Assembly (NCBI RefSeq): GCF_003932845.1
Contig: NZ_RQZH01000017.1
Location: forward strand, 1 to 57,219
Direction of reading: 5' to 3'
Source of the DNA: Prevotella sp. OH937_COT-195
Lineage (GTDB): Bacteria > Bacteroidota > Bacteroidia > Bacteroidales > Bacteroidaceae
Length of the DNA stretch: 57,219 nucleotides
The notes under the pieces were generated by a model that saw only the letters and a list, made by a program, of their open reading frames with translations, was not told where the DNA came from and did no database searches. Shown one piece after another: positions 17,431 through 28,393 of this stretch (positions are counted from its first letter, which is position 1; the number at the start of each line of letters is the position of its first letter). A program made the position numbers and the translations under genes.

Positions 17431-18633
17431 TTATTCAACAACCTGAACAGTAGCACGACGGTCGTAACTTATCGGAGAAAGAATCTTAACGCCACCCTTA
17501 GCTTCTTTGCGGATCTTGTTCTCTCTCACGCCCATCTTAACGAGTTCGCCTGCAACGCGGTCAGCACGCTTCTCTGAAAGCCACTGGTTGCGCTTCGGAG
17601 TACCTGTTGCACTGTCAGCATAACCTGTAACGAGGAGGTTGCTGTCTGTTTCCTTTGCATAGTCAGCAAGTGCGCGAACGTTTACGAGATCCTTGAGTTC
17701 GGCAATCTCGGTTCTGTCGATGTTGAAGAATACAGAGATCGGAGTAGCAACGAAACGGCTTGCTGCAGGATCCTTCACGTGGATTGTCTCCGGCTTGATT
17801 TTCTTCAGGCTGTCGATTTCAGCGTCACGGTCACGGATAATGTTGTTGAGGTCGTTGATGCGGCTCTCGTATCCGGCACGGATTGCGTCAACATCGGGAA
17901 CTTTGTTCCAGCCTACCTTGCCAACATTGATTGTCAGACCGACCTCTGCATAGAGTACGTTGTCGTGAGAATCCCAACCACGGTGACCTTCGTCAATACC
18001 ATTGTAAACACCGTCGAAGTCCGACTCCCAACGGTTCCAACCAGCCTCGATATTCAGAGCTACACGCTTTGAGAGGTTTAACTCGTTAAGGATACCAACG
18101 CCCAGACCCATGGCATAGCGGTTGGCAGTGCAGTTGCGAGCAATACCACCACCTGCGAATGGAATGAAATTCCATACACGGTTAGGATTATAACCAAGGA
18201 ACATGTTGCTCAGGTTGAACAATACCTGTCCTTGTCCCGTCCAGAAGTTGAAGCCCTTGCTTCCGGAAGCCATTTCACCATTTATGATAACTTTACCATT
18301 GGGGAAATAAAGATCTCTGTCATAATTAGTACCTACCGTACGTCCCCAAATACCTGATGCCTTAATGCGAAGACCCAATCCCGGAGTGAACCACTTACCG
18401 ATGGCTGCAGATGCCTCGAAGTTTCCACGGAAACCTTTTGCGAGAGACTGTCCCATGTTAAGTCCATGCTCCTGACCGGAATAGAACACATCATACTGTC
18501 CGCCTAACTGTATAAACCAGTTGCTCCAGAATGAATTAGTGGCAACGCTATACTTTGAGTAAGCGTCTGTGTCCTGTGCATAACCTGCAACAGAAACGGT
18601 GGCAAATGCCAATGCAATTAAAAACTTTTTCAT
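17431..18633 (-). CDS. OmpA-family outer-membrane protein
   Basis: The protein has 400 residues. A signal peptide (1-19, ending GYAQ) leads into a beta-barrel region (about 30-240) rich in alternating aromatic strands. A short coiled segment (SRINDLNNIIRDRDAEIDSLKK) links it to a C-terminal OmpA/MotB peptidoglycan-binding domain (about 285-400) with the LLVTGYADSATGTPKRNQWL and SEKRADRV patterns. It should anchor the outer membrane to the cell wall and is probably abundant: single gene, own promoter and clear terminator. Confidence 0.92.
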   Translation of the reverse strand: MKKFLIALAFATVSVAGYAQDTDAYSKYSVATNSFWSNWFIQLGGQYDVFYSGQEHGLNMGQSLAKGFRGNFEASAAIGKWFTPGLGLRIKASGIWGRTVGTNYDRDLYFPNGKVIINGEMASGSKGFNFWTGQGQVLFNLSNMFLGYNPNRVWNFIPFAGGGIARNCTANRYAMGLGVGILNELNLSKRVALNIEAGWNRWESDFDGVYNGIDEGHRGWDSHDNVLYAEVGLTINVGKVGWNKVPDVDAIRAGYESRINDLNNIIRDRDAEIDSLKKIKPETIHVKDPAASRFVATPISVFFNIDRTEIAELKDLVNVRALADYAKETDSNLLVTGYADSATGTPKRNQWLSEKRADRVAGELVKMGVRENKIRKEAKGGVKILSPISYDRRATVQVVE

Positions 18634-18701
18634 AACTAAAAATTATTTATTGATAAAAATATAAAGTCTTTGTTTAAAAACAAATTGTGATATTTCGTTG
18701 G

Positions 18702-18730
18702 CAAAGTTAATAATATTTTTCTAAATACAA
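18702..18730 (-). promoter_or_regulatory. Promoter of the OmpA-family gene
   Basis: On the minus strand, TAACTTTG (18709-18702) matches the -7 consensus, with TTG (18730-18728) 18 bases upstream. A leader of about 60 bases follows. Confidence 0.55.
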
Positions 18731-18808
18731 CACTTTTTTTACAGAAATTTCACTAACAACATCTAAAAAAACAATGATTTCGATGTTTTATGACGTTTTA
18801 TGACCATT

Positions 18809-20623
18809 TTAACCAAGCATTTGTTCAATATCACGTTGCTTCAGAATACAGAGAATCTGCTTTCCGTCCGGGGTGTAATTAACATTCGTGGTTGCAAACA
18901 GTTCGTTCACGATGGTCTCCATCTCATCGTTAGAGAGTACCTGTCCTTGTGGGATTGCTGCACTTCGTGCAAGACTCATTGCAAGCGAATGATTTATGTC
19001 TGCGGTATCGGAACATCCGCTTTCCACCGCCGAACTCACCATATCTTTTATCAATGCTCCCACGTTTATACCATCAATGCCTGCCGGCACGGCATTAACT
19101 GCGTAAGTTCCGCTGCGGAGATCAGTAAGTTCGAAGCCGAGATGTGTCATCTCCGACATAACTTTCTGCAGCATCACTATGTCTGACGGCGGAAACTGCA
19201 CGGTCTCCGGGAACAACACTTTCTGCGAACGCAGTCCGTTGTCTGCCATCTGCCTCATATACCTATCATATAATATGCGGACATGTGCTCGCTCTTGGTC
19301 TATTATCATAAGTCCCGACTTCACCGCTGTCATTATGTAGCACCCTTTATATTGATAATGTGTGGGGGCTTTTTCCTCTATTATGCCGCTAACAGACGAC
19401 TGTTCTTCGTCGAACATTCCTTTTTCCTCCGGTTTCTCCGGCATACTCTCCCCGTATAGTTTCTCCCAGTTATGAGTAGCGTCTCCGTTGCGAGACGATG
19501 CTCTCGAAGTATCCTTGAAAGGATTGTAGTGTGGGTTGTAATCCACCTTAGGTATGGAAAAAATATCCTCGGAAGGAGTAAACACGGGAATGTCCGGTTT
19601 CCCTTCCACATTGAAATCTATTGCCGTGACATCATTGAAACGTCCCAATGCATCTTTAACTGCCGCCGTTAATATCTGCCATATCGCCACCTCGTTGTCG
19701 AACTTGATTTCCGTCTTGGTTGGATGTATGTTCACATCGATGTTTTCCGGCTCCACGTTGAAATATATAAAATAAGGAATTTGGTCGCCGACGGCTATCA
19801 ACCGCTCGTAAGACTGCATCACCCCCTTGTGGAAAAATCCGTGCTTCATGTATCTTCCGTTCACGAATAAATACTGATGAGGGCCTTTTCTGCGTGCCGA
19901 CTCCGGTTTTCCCACAAAACCGGATATGCGGCACACGGCGGTATCCACGTTTACCGGCAGCAGCTCTTGGTTTATTTTCTTACCAAAGATATCCACTATC
20001 CTCTGATGAATGTTACCTTGCTTGAGATTGAATACCTCCACTCCGTTGTTGTGCAAAGTAAACTCCACCTGCGGATAAACGAGTGCGATGCGTTCGAATG
20101 CGGTAAGAATATTGTTCAGTTCGGTAGTGTTCGATTTGAGGAATTTCCTTCTAACCGGCACGTTAAAGAAAAGGTTCTGCACAGAGAAATTGCTTCCCAC
20201 GGGACAAGATACCGGCTCCTGCCCCGTCACTCTCGACCCGCTTATCGAGAGTCTCGTACCAATGTCATCGCCCTCTGCCCTCGTTTTCAGTTCAACTTGC
20301 GCCACCGCAGCAATCGAAGCGAGTGCTTCTCCTCGGAATCCCATGGTGTGAAGGGCAAACAAGTCGTCTGCCTTGCGTATCTTCGACGTGGCATGCCGCT
20401 CGAAAGCGAGACGTGCGTCTGTTCCGGTCATTCCCCGTCCGTTGTCTATTACCTGTATCAAGGTGCGTCCTGCATCAACGATGACAACATTTATTATCGT
20501 TGCGCCGGCATCTATTGCATTCTCCACCAACTCCTTTACCACGGAAGCCGGACGCTGTATTACCTCGCCTGCCGCAATCTGGTTTGCCACGCTGTCCGGC
20601 AGAAGTTGTATAACATCACTCAT
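18809..20623 (-). CDS. mutL: DNA mismatch repair protein MutL
   Basis: The 604-residue protein begins with a GHKL ATPase (ELVENAIDAGATIINV, DNGRGM, GFRGEALASI) and ends in a MutL dimerisation domain. Near residue 418 the usual endonuclease motif DQHA(X)2E(X)4E reads DQERAHVRILYD, and the later HGRP-type site reads IPQGQ, so key metal ligands appear missing. It may therefore be a non-nicking MutL that works with another nuclease, as in E. coli; this is inference. It is the last gene of the run starting at guaB, 15 bases after the small membrane protein. Confidence 0.95.
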   Translation of the reverse strand: MSDVIQLLPDSVANQIAAGEVIQRPASVVKELVENAIDAGATIINVVIVDAGRTLIQVIDNGRGMTGTDARLAFERHATSKIRKADDLFALHTMGFRGEALASIAAVAQVELKTRAEGDDIGTRLSISGSRVTGQEPVSCPVGSNFSVQNLFFNVPVRRKFLKSNTTELNNILTAFERIALVYPQVEFTLHNNGVEVFNLKQGNIHQRIVDIFGKKINQELLPVNVDTAVCRISGFVGKPESARRKGPHQYLFVNGRYMKHGFFHKGVMQSYERLIAVGDQIPYFIYFNVEPENIDVNIHPTKTEIKFDNEVAIWQILTAAVKDALGRFNDVTAIDFNVEGKPDIPVFTPSEDIFSIPKVDYNPHYNPFKDTSRASSRNGDATHNWEKLYGESMPEKPEEKGMFDEEQSSVSGIIEEKAPTHYQYKGCYIMTAVKSGLMIIDQERAHVRILYDRYMRQMADNGLRSQKVLFPETVQFPPSDIVMLQKVMSEMTHLGFELTDLRSGTYAVNAVPAGIDGINVGALIKDMVSSAVESGCSDTADINHSLAMSLARSAAIPQGQVLSNDEMETIVNELFATTNVNYTPDGKQILCILKQRDIEQMLG

Positions 20624-20638
20624 TGTCTTTGTTTATTT

Positions 20639-20911
20639 TTAAGAAAGAACATATAAAACAGCAAGCAGTATGGCAGTCAAAACGATTGCAATAAACAAGA
20701 AATTCGTTCCGTTTCCGGTTTTCTTTCGGTTAAGATGAGCGTTTCCGCTTGTGAAAGAGGCATGAAAATCGTGCTTACGTTTATCTTCCACACTCTTTGC
20801 ATCTTTCTTTTCAGTCCGTTTCTTCAACTTTTCCGTCATTCTTTTCCTGTCGTCCGCATAAATCATGCGATGTTCGAAACGTCTCGGTCTGCCCTGTCCC
20901 GTCCAAATCAT
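20639..20911 (-). CDS. Small single-pass membrane protein, unknown function
   Basis: The 90-residue protein starts within the last four bases of the OstA-like gene (ATGA overlap) and ends 15 bases before mutL, which argues that it is real. It has a very basic N-terminus with KRRK-type stretches and one C-terminal membrane helix (about 70-89). Similar small basic proteins occur between these two genes in other Bacteroidales, from memory. The function is not known to me. Confidence 0.7.
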   Translation of the reverse strand: MIWTGQGRPRRFEHRMIYADDRKRMTEKLKKRTEKKDAKSVEDKRKHDFHASFTSGNAHLNRKKTGNGTNFLFIAIVLTAILLAVLYVLS

Positions 20912-22602
20912 AATTCTGTCTCCACGCCTTTTACGGTCTCCACTTTTCCGTCTCGGATTTGCTGCAACGGTGCGGTATGCCGTTTCTGCGGTTTCAGTTT
21001 CTCCTCCGCCTTTTTCCCTCTCCGGTTGAATATGTCATTTTTATCAACGGGTCGTATGGCATCGAACCATGCAAATCCGTCGAGTTTCTCCTTTCCCGGC
21101 GGTATCTGCGACATGGGATAAGCCGTTCCCTCAGCGCGCGGAGTCCATATTTTTTGCAATTGACCATCCTGCAAAAACATTCTCACAGTGTCTGTCTCAA
21201 GATAGTTGAGAAGCATCAGCGAACTATCTTTTTCATCTATCGGATAGAACACAGTGCGCACATTGCCCACAGCCTCTGTCTTATATAGATTTCCATCATC
21301 GAAGAAAGCGAACATCTCGTTCGACGACACCTGATTATAATGAATACTGTCATGCAGCATCTCGGTGGAGAATGCTTGTCCGATTACATGCGTACGCTCC
21401 ACCGTCGAGTCCTTCATAAACACCTCAATTTTTTCTCCGAGTATCTGTCTGTCGTCGTTCCACACTATAGGGTCACGGTACATTGTCATGCAAGAGTCTT
21501 TCGTATTATATACAAGCGAGTCGCACACTGCCTGAACATCCTTTCTGTACGCACGCGCCCCCTTGTAGCAGTGTGTCGTACGGAAAACGCTGTCCGTGTC
21601 AATATTATATGTATAAAGGCGTATCGTGTCCGAATGAACATAAAGTGTATCATTCTGCGAGAAATCCATCATCAATGCCCTTCGCGTTGCCATCGCCTCC
21701 CCCGTACTGTCGTTATACCAGAAATAGTCGCATTCGAGCGAGTTCTTGTTTTCCTTGTCAACATACACTACGTTGTTAAATCCCTCGCTTACCGTCGTTT
21801 TCTCATTATAGAAAAGACTGTCCGCGGTAATTTCTTTCTCTCCGTTCATTACTTTGCTACGCCCGAACAGTTGTGTTTGTCCCGTCTTGCTGTTATAAAA
21901 ACCGGACTTAGTGTCGATGGTGCTTTCACCCGAAACAATGCGCGACGGCCCCACAACCTGTGCCAATGACGAGCGTGTGTCATAATGCAGCGTATCGGTG
22001 TTTATCGTTAAATTATCGTTGCGCAAGGTAACGTTGTAGTTGAATACAGCCTTTCTTGTCTTCGTGTCATACTCTCCCCAGTCTGAAACGAGTACATTTT
22101 TCTTGTCAACCATTCTCCCCCCTTCGAAGAAATAACCCACGTTGTAGAGTCGGTCATAGTTCAAACTGTCTGTATATAGCGTTGTGCCGCGGTGTTTCAG
22201 CACCACATTATGCCGTGCCTCTGCCATTTGGTCGTTCCCGTCGTAATATGCCTCTTCGCTTGTCAGCGACACAGAGTCGCCTTGTACCAGTCTTACATGC
22301 CCGTATGCCTCGAACGAGTTCTCTCTGTCATAGAACAATGCGCTGTCGCACCATAACGTGGCTCCTTTGTGGCGGAACTGCACGTTGCCGTTGAGAACCT
22401 GTGCCCCCGGAGTATTCGAGGCAAACTGATCATAGTAAAGCACATCGGCATTCACAAGATATATTCTCTCGTCGGTGGTCTTCCTCCTCTTATGTTTGCG
22501 CGGCCCGCTGCTCATTGCACAAAGAGCGAACAGGCATAGAACCACAAATATGATGATTCTATGCCCTGCGAACATTTGTATTACTTTATTAAAAGCCGTC
22601 AT
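20908..22602 (-). CDS. OstA-like (LptA/LptD-domain) periplasmic protein
   Basis: The 564-residue protein has an N-terminal membrane anchor or signal (about 14-31) followed by repeated beta-strand units of the OstA/LptA type, such as YLVNADVLYYDQFASNTPGA, then VLNGNVQFRHKGATLWCD and similar repeats to about residue 420. Family members bind lipopolysaccharide or shield it during transport to the outer membrane. It overlaps the upstream parvulin gene by four bases and the small membrane protein gene by four, so translation is probably coupled. Assignment as LPS-transport is by domain; the exact role in Bacteroidales is uncertain. Confidence 0.85.
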   Translation of the reverse strand: MTAFNKVIQMFAGHRIIIFVVLCLFALCAMSSGPRKHKRRKTTDERIYLVNADVLYYDQFASNTPGAQVLNGNVQFRHKGATLWCDSALFYDRENSFEAYGHVRLVQGDSVSLTSEEAYYDGNDQMAEARHNVVLKHRGTTLYTDSLNYDRLYNVGYFFEGGRMVDKKNVLVSDWGEYDTKTRKAVFNYNVTLRNDNLTINTDTLHYDTRSSLAQVVGPSRIVSGESTIDTKSGFYNSKTGQTQLFGRSKVMNGEKEITADSLFYNEKTTVSEGFNNVVYVDKENKNSLECDYFWYNDSTGEAMATRRALMMDFSQNDTLYVHSDTIRLYTYNIDTDSVFRTTHCYKGARAYRKDVQAVCDSLVYNTKDSCMTMYRDPIVWNDDRQILGEKIEVFMKDSTVERTHVIGQAFSTEMLHDSIHYNQVSSNEMFAFFDDGNLYKTEAVGNVRTVFYPIDEKDSSLMLLNYLETDTVRMFLQDGQLQKIWTPRAEGTAYPMSQIPPGKEKLDGFAWFDAIRPVDKNDIFNRRGKKAEEKLKPQKRHTAPLQQIRDGKVETVKGVETEL

Positions 22603-24062
22603 TTTACCCAGCCTTCATATTCAAAATCACAACTGCGGTAACGGTCGTTCATGCGGACATACGTTGTTCTAAGTTTTTCCTTCACCCATGCCTTGAGACA
22701 TTCATCTCTCCGTTTTGCCATTACCACGTCTTTCATAACTTGAAAATCTTCCGTTATCGTGGCACGATGTCCTTCTATTTTCGACTTAAGTTTTATAATC
22801 GCGCACACCGTCTTACCCTTGTCGTTCACCATCTCGAAAGCCTTCGAAACCTCTCCCTGGGACATGTTTTCAACGGCTCTTGCCACCTCTCTCGGCAAAT
22901 CTTTCATGCGGAATCGCGATGTGCGCCCCATCTCCGAGTAGTTAGCCATCAGTCCGTGGTTGTTTTTCGTGTCTTTGTCGTCAGACACATACAACGCCGC
23001 TTCGTCGAAAGAGAATTTCCCGTTGCGTATATCCGTCCCGATTGAATCGAGCATTGTGACAGCCTCATCGACAGACGCACGGCTCACGCGAGGCTTCAAC
23101 AATATGTGGCGGCACTTTATTTTGTCGCCTCTCTTGTCCATAAGTTGTATGATGTGGAAGCCGAATTCCGTTTCCACAATCTTTGAAATCTTGCCCGGGT
23201 CGGTAAGATTGAATGCCACGGAAGCAAATGCCGGGTCGAGCGTTCCACGTCCGGCATAGTCGAGTTCGCCGCCTTGACGTGCCGACCCGGGGTCTTCCGA
23301 GTATAGTCGTGCCAATGTTGCGAACGTAGTCTCGCCGCTTGTGACACGCTCCGTGAACGAGCGCAGCCTGTCTTTCACGCGGTTCAGTTCTTCCTGTTCC
23401 ACTTTCGGTTGCCGCGTTATTATCTGCACTTCCACCTCTGTCGGCACAAACGGTACGCTGTCAACCGGCAGATGTTTGAAATATGCACGCACGTCGGCAG
23501 GCGACACGCTTACGTTGCTCACTATCTTCTCCTTCATTCTCTCCACCAACTGTCGGTCTCGATACTCGTCACGCATCTGCACTCTCATCTGTGTAAGTGT
23601 CTGATTGCGGTATTCTTCCAATTTCTCCCGTCCTCCGGCGGCATTGATGAGATAGTTTATCTGTTGTTCAACGCCCTGCGTGATGTCGGTCTCGCTCACT
23701 TCGATGCTGTCTATGGCAGCCTGATGCAGATACAGTTTCTGTACGGCAATCAGTTCCGGTATGGCACAATCGGGGTCTCCGTTCAGTTTGACTCCCTCCA
23801 TTGCCGCCTGCAGTCGCATTACTTCGACTTCCGATTTCAGTATCGGCTCGTCTCCAACCACCCATATAACCTCGTCAACCACAGACTTTTCGTTAATCGT
23901 CTGTGTGTCATCGGCAGTCACGGCGGAATCGGCAGGCGCATAGTCTGTCGCCCCGGTGCGGTTTCCCTTACCTTCGGCAATCCATCCCGAGCGTGCCGTC
24001 ATGCTTGCCGCAAGAGCGAAAATCGCGGTTGCGGCAAGTACAATTTTCTTTGATGTTCTCAT
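22599..24062 (-). CDS. SurA-like periplasmic peptidylprolyl isomerase (two parvulin domains)
   Basis: The 487-residue exported protein has a signal sequence (1-23), a SurA_N-like helical domain with the EVIWVVGDEPILKSEVEVMR opening, a first parvulin domain (about 195-310, with EDPGSARQGGELDYAGRGTL and FGFHIIQL) and a second starting at CRHILL. This is the SurA plan, a chaperone for outer-membrane proteins. Its start shares one base with the stop of the upstream parvulin gene, and its end overlaps the OstA-like gene. Confidence 0.88.
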   Translation of the reverse strand: MRTSKKIVLAATAIFALAASMTARSGWIAEGKGNRTGATDYAPADSAVTADDTQTINEKSVVDEVIWVVGDEPILKSEVEVMRLQAAMEGVKLNGDPDCAIPELIAVQKLYLHQAAIDSIEVSETDITQGVEQQINYLINAAGGREKLEEYRNQTLTQMRVQMRDEYRDRQLVERMKEKIVSNVSVSPADVRAYFKHLPVDSVPFVPTEVEVQIITRQPKVEQEELNRVKDRLRSFTERVTSGETTFATLARLYSEDPGSARQGGELDYAGRGTLDPAFASVAFNLTDPGKISKIVETEFGFHIIQLMDKRGDKIKCRHILLKPRVSRASVDEAVTMLDSIGTDIRNGKFSFDEAALYVSDDKDTKNNHGLMANYSEMGRTSRFRMKDLPREVARAVENMSQGEVSKAFEMVNDKGKTVCAIIKLKSKIEGHRATITEDFQVMKDVVMAKRRDECLKAWVKEKLRTTYVRMNDRYRSCDFEYEGWVK

Positions 24063-25540
24063 CAGTCATGTTTGTTTACGGTGTCCAGAACGTCATCGTT
24101 CACCACCACTGTATATCTCTTGCGCAGTTCGCCTATCCACGCTTTCTCCATCTCTTCCTGATAATCGGAGGTGACTAATCCGCGCACATCTTCGAAACAC
24201 TCCGGCCCTTTCTTCAAAATTTTGCCGAAAGTGGCATCTATGGGATAATCTTTCATCGGTGTGACAACAGTGTCTTTCTTAAACACCATTTTGTCTATGA
24301 CGGCATTTTCGCCTTCTTTGAAGATCCCTTTCTCCACGCGTATGCGTATAACCGAGTCGGCGTTGAACGTGACACGCAGTTTGTCTGCCCACTCATCGAA
24401 CGGCAGTCCCTTGACACATTTCGCCACGGCCTTCTTGTCTGCCTCGTCCTTAACATGGTAAGCCATGCCTTTGAAGCGAGGTTTGTCCCACGCATACCGT
24501 TTCTTGTTCTTCTTGAAGAACTTCTTCAGCCCCTTCTCGTCATTAGCCGCTTTATCCCAAACGGTTCTACTGCTTATCTCGTATAACAACAATCCGTCGT
24601 GATATTCGCGTATCAGGTTCTTCATGTCAGAGTCCGAAGCCGACAATTCTGCGGTTCTTCTGTCGAGCATGCTCATCTCTTCTTTCTCCAATTTCGCTTT
24701 CTGCTCGTCTGCGAGATTGTCGATACTGTCTTTCAGTCCGAGTTTTTCGGCTGCCAGTTCTTTCAGTCTTCTCTCTGCAACAATATCGCGCAAGTTGCGG
24801 TTTTCCATCCATTTCATTATGTCCGTTCGTTCCTCCTCGAACGGTTTCAAGAACTTGCGCTGATGCATCTTCACTATAATATATCCCATCGGCATCAGGA
24901 ACGGGCGGCTCATCTCTCCGTCTTTCAGTGCGAACAATTGGTTGGCAAACTCCTCGGGCAACCTACTTCTCGTCACCGGCGGCATCTGTCCGTCACGCAT
25001 TGCCGTAGCCTTGTCATCGGAATGTGTGCGTGCCATCTCCGCAAAGTCGGCACCACCGAGCAAAGCACTGTATATGGAGTCTGTACGCATTCTCTGTTTT
25101 TCCTGTTCTGCCATGGGTGCATCTGGACTTAACGCGAACAGTATATACGAAGCAAGAGCCTGTCCGTCTGGCCCTATCTGCTCTACCGTGGAGTCGTATA
25201 TGTCGCGAGCCTCTTTCTCCATCATCTCGTCTGTGGCGAACGTTGGTCGCACCTGCTGATTGCGATAACCGAGGAACTCTTCTTTGAATGACGTGAGCGT
25301 ATCGAGACGCGCATCAAGAGCCGCCTGAACTTTCAGTTTGTAATTAACGAAAAGTTCTACGTATTCCTTAACCGTTTTCTTGTCTATCACTCCGTCGGAA
25401 TTATTCTTGTTGTACGAATATTCAAACTCCGAACGACTGACCGGCTGCCCTGCCACTGTCATTATCACAGGGTCTTCGCTCTGTGCAAATGCCATCGCCC
25501 CCACTAAGAGCATGGCTGTTGCGAGAAATGTCTTTTTCAT
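24062..25540 (-). CDS. Peptidylprolyl isomerase (parvulin family), exported
   Basis: The 492-residue protein has a signal peptide (1-20, ending AFAQ) and then PVIMTVAGQPVSRSEFEYSY, the start typical of this Bacteroidales PPIC group. A parvulin domain lies at about 130-240 (DGQMPPVTRSRLPEEFANQL, then GYIIVKMHQRK) and is flanked by long helical parts. It probably folds or escorts periplasmic and outer-membrane proteins together with the SurA-like neighbour. 25 bases separate it from guaB. Confidence 0.85.
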   Translation of the reverse strand: MKKTFLATAMLLVGAMAFAQSEDPVIMTVAGQPVSRSEFEYSYNKNNSDGVIDKKTVKEYVELFVNYKLKVQAALDARLDTLTSFKEEFLGYRNQQVRPTFATDEMMEKEARDIYDSTVEQIGPDGQALASYILFALSPDAPMAEQEKQRMRTDSIYSALLGGADFAEMARTHSDDKATAMRDGQMPPVTRSRLPEEFANQLFALKDGEMSRPFLMPMGYIIVKMHQRKFLKPFEEERTDIMKWMENRNLRDIVAERRLKELAAEKLGLKDSIDNLADEQKAKLEKEEMSMLDRRTAELSASDSDMKNLIREYHDGLLLYEISSRTVWDKAANDEKGLKKFFKKNKKRYAWDKPRFKGMAYHVKDEADKKAVAKCVKGLPFDEWADKLRVTFNADSVIRIRVEKGIFKEGENAVIDKMVFKKDTVVTPMKDYPIDATFGKILKKGPECFEDVRGLVTSDYQEEMEKAWIGELRKRYTVVVNDDVLDTVNKHD

Positions 25541-25565
25541 TATTATAATATCCTTATACTTATTT

Positions 25566-27373
<1,808 letters not shown>

Positions 27374-27412
27374 CAATTTCGCCTGTTTTGCTTTCCAAAA
27401 CAGGCGAAATTG
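27374..27412. terminator. 17-bp perfect hairpin after nagB (CAATTTCGG hairpin family)
   Basis: CAATTTCGCCTGTTTTG (27374-27390) pairs perfectly with 27396-27412 around a five-base loop. It has the same 17-5-17 geometry as the hairpin at 7581-7619, and 14 of 17 arm positions are the same. It lies 39 bases past the nagB stop codon (minus strand). Confidence 0.75.
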
Positions 27413-27450
27413 CAAAAGACATGGTGGTTTGTCACCATGCGGAATGTATG

Positions 27451-28242
27451 TTACAGATTGTTTTTCTCTATTCCCTTAAAATATTTGTAAGTACCCACTT
27501 TCAGTTCGTCGGCAGCAGGGTCGTCGCAAACTATTATGCCGTTGCGGTGCATCTGCAATGCACTGATTGTCCAAGCATGGTTAACGGGACCTTCCACTGC
27601 GGCCTGCAAGGCGCGTGCCTTGTGATGCCCGTTGACAAGAATCATTACTTCGTCGGCATCCATAACCGTCGCGACGCCCACTGTAAGGGCTTGCACGGGA
27701 ACTTTATCGACATCGTTTCCGAAAAAGCGCGAATTGGCAATGATTGTATCTTCGGCAAGTGTCTTCACACGAGTTCGCGATGCGAGCGACGAATAAGGTT
27801 CGTTGAATGCTATGTGACCGTCGGGACCTATGCCTCCGATAAAAAGATTCACGCCTCCAGCTTCGGCTATCATCTCCTCGTATCGTTCACATTCCGCTTC
27901 AAGGTCGTCTGCATTGCCGTTGAGTATGTGTATGTTCTCCTTCGGGCAGTCGATGTGGTCAAAAAAATTGCGTGCCATGAACGAGTGGTAACTCTCGGGG
28001 TGACTCTCCGGCAGTCCCACGTATTCGTCCATGTTGAAAGTTATCACATTGCCGAACGAGACGCGCCCCTCGCGGCATGCCTTTACCAATTCCGCATACA
28101 TTCCTTCCGGCGAAGAACCGGTGGGAAGACCGAGTACGAACGGCCTTTCTTTGGTGGGTTTGAAGACATTTATTCTCTCAATAACATGATTGGCAGCCCA
28201 TTCCGACATGCGTTTATAATCGGGCTCTATTATCAATCTCAT
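27451..28242 (-). CDS. nagB: Glucosamine-6-phosphate deaminase
   Basis: I start at the ATG complementary to 28240-28242 (263 residues, MRLIIEPDY), the family's usual start; the frame runs 33 codons further up through the promoter. [12 protein letters not shown] (38-49) binds phosphate, NMDEYVGLP holds the catalytic D72, and [11 protein letters not shown] gives D141, H143 and E148. It converts glucosamine-6-phosphate to fructose-6-phosphate and ammonia. Single gene, divergent from hflX. Confidence 0.95.
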   Translation of the reverse strand: MRLIIEPDYKRMSEWAANHVIERINVFKPTKERPFVLGLPTGSSPEGMYAELVKACREGRVSFGNVITFNMDEYVGLPESHPESYHSFMARNFFDHIDCPKENIHILNGNADDLEAECERYEEMIAEAGGVNLFIGGIGPDGHIAFNEPYSSLASRTRVKTLAEDTIIANSRFFGNDVDKVPVQALTVGVATVMDADEVMILVNGHHKARALQAAVEGPVNHAWTISALQMHRNGIIVCDDPAADELKVGTYKYFKGIEKNNL

Positions 28243-28265
28243 AAAAATACTTTTTAAACGTGCTG

Positions 28266-28297
28266 CAAAAATAATATTTTTGTAAAAAACCGACAAG
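28266..28297 (-). promoter_or_regulatory. Promoter of nagB
   Basis: On the minus strand, CTTG (28297-28294) and TATTTTTG (28273-28266) are 20 bases apart, 24 bases before the start codon. Confidence 0.6.
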
Positions 28298-28334
28298 AAA
28301 AGACTTGTTTTTCTTATAAAAACAAAAGCATTTC

Positions 28335-28365
28335 TTGGCATTTCACGGAATTATTAGTAATTTTG
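28335..28365 (+). promoter_or_regulatory. Promoter of hflX
   Basis: TTG (28335-28337) and TAATTTTG (28358-28365) are 20 bases apart, 28 bases before the hflX start codon. Confidence 0.6.
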
Positions 28366-28393
28366 TCGCGGTCATAGAATTGTTTTTTATTTA

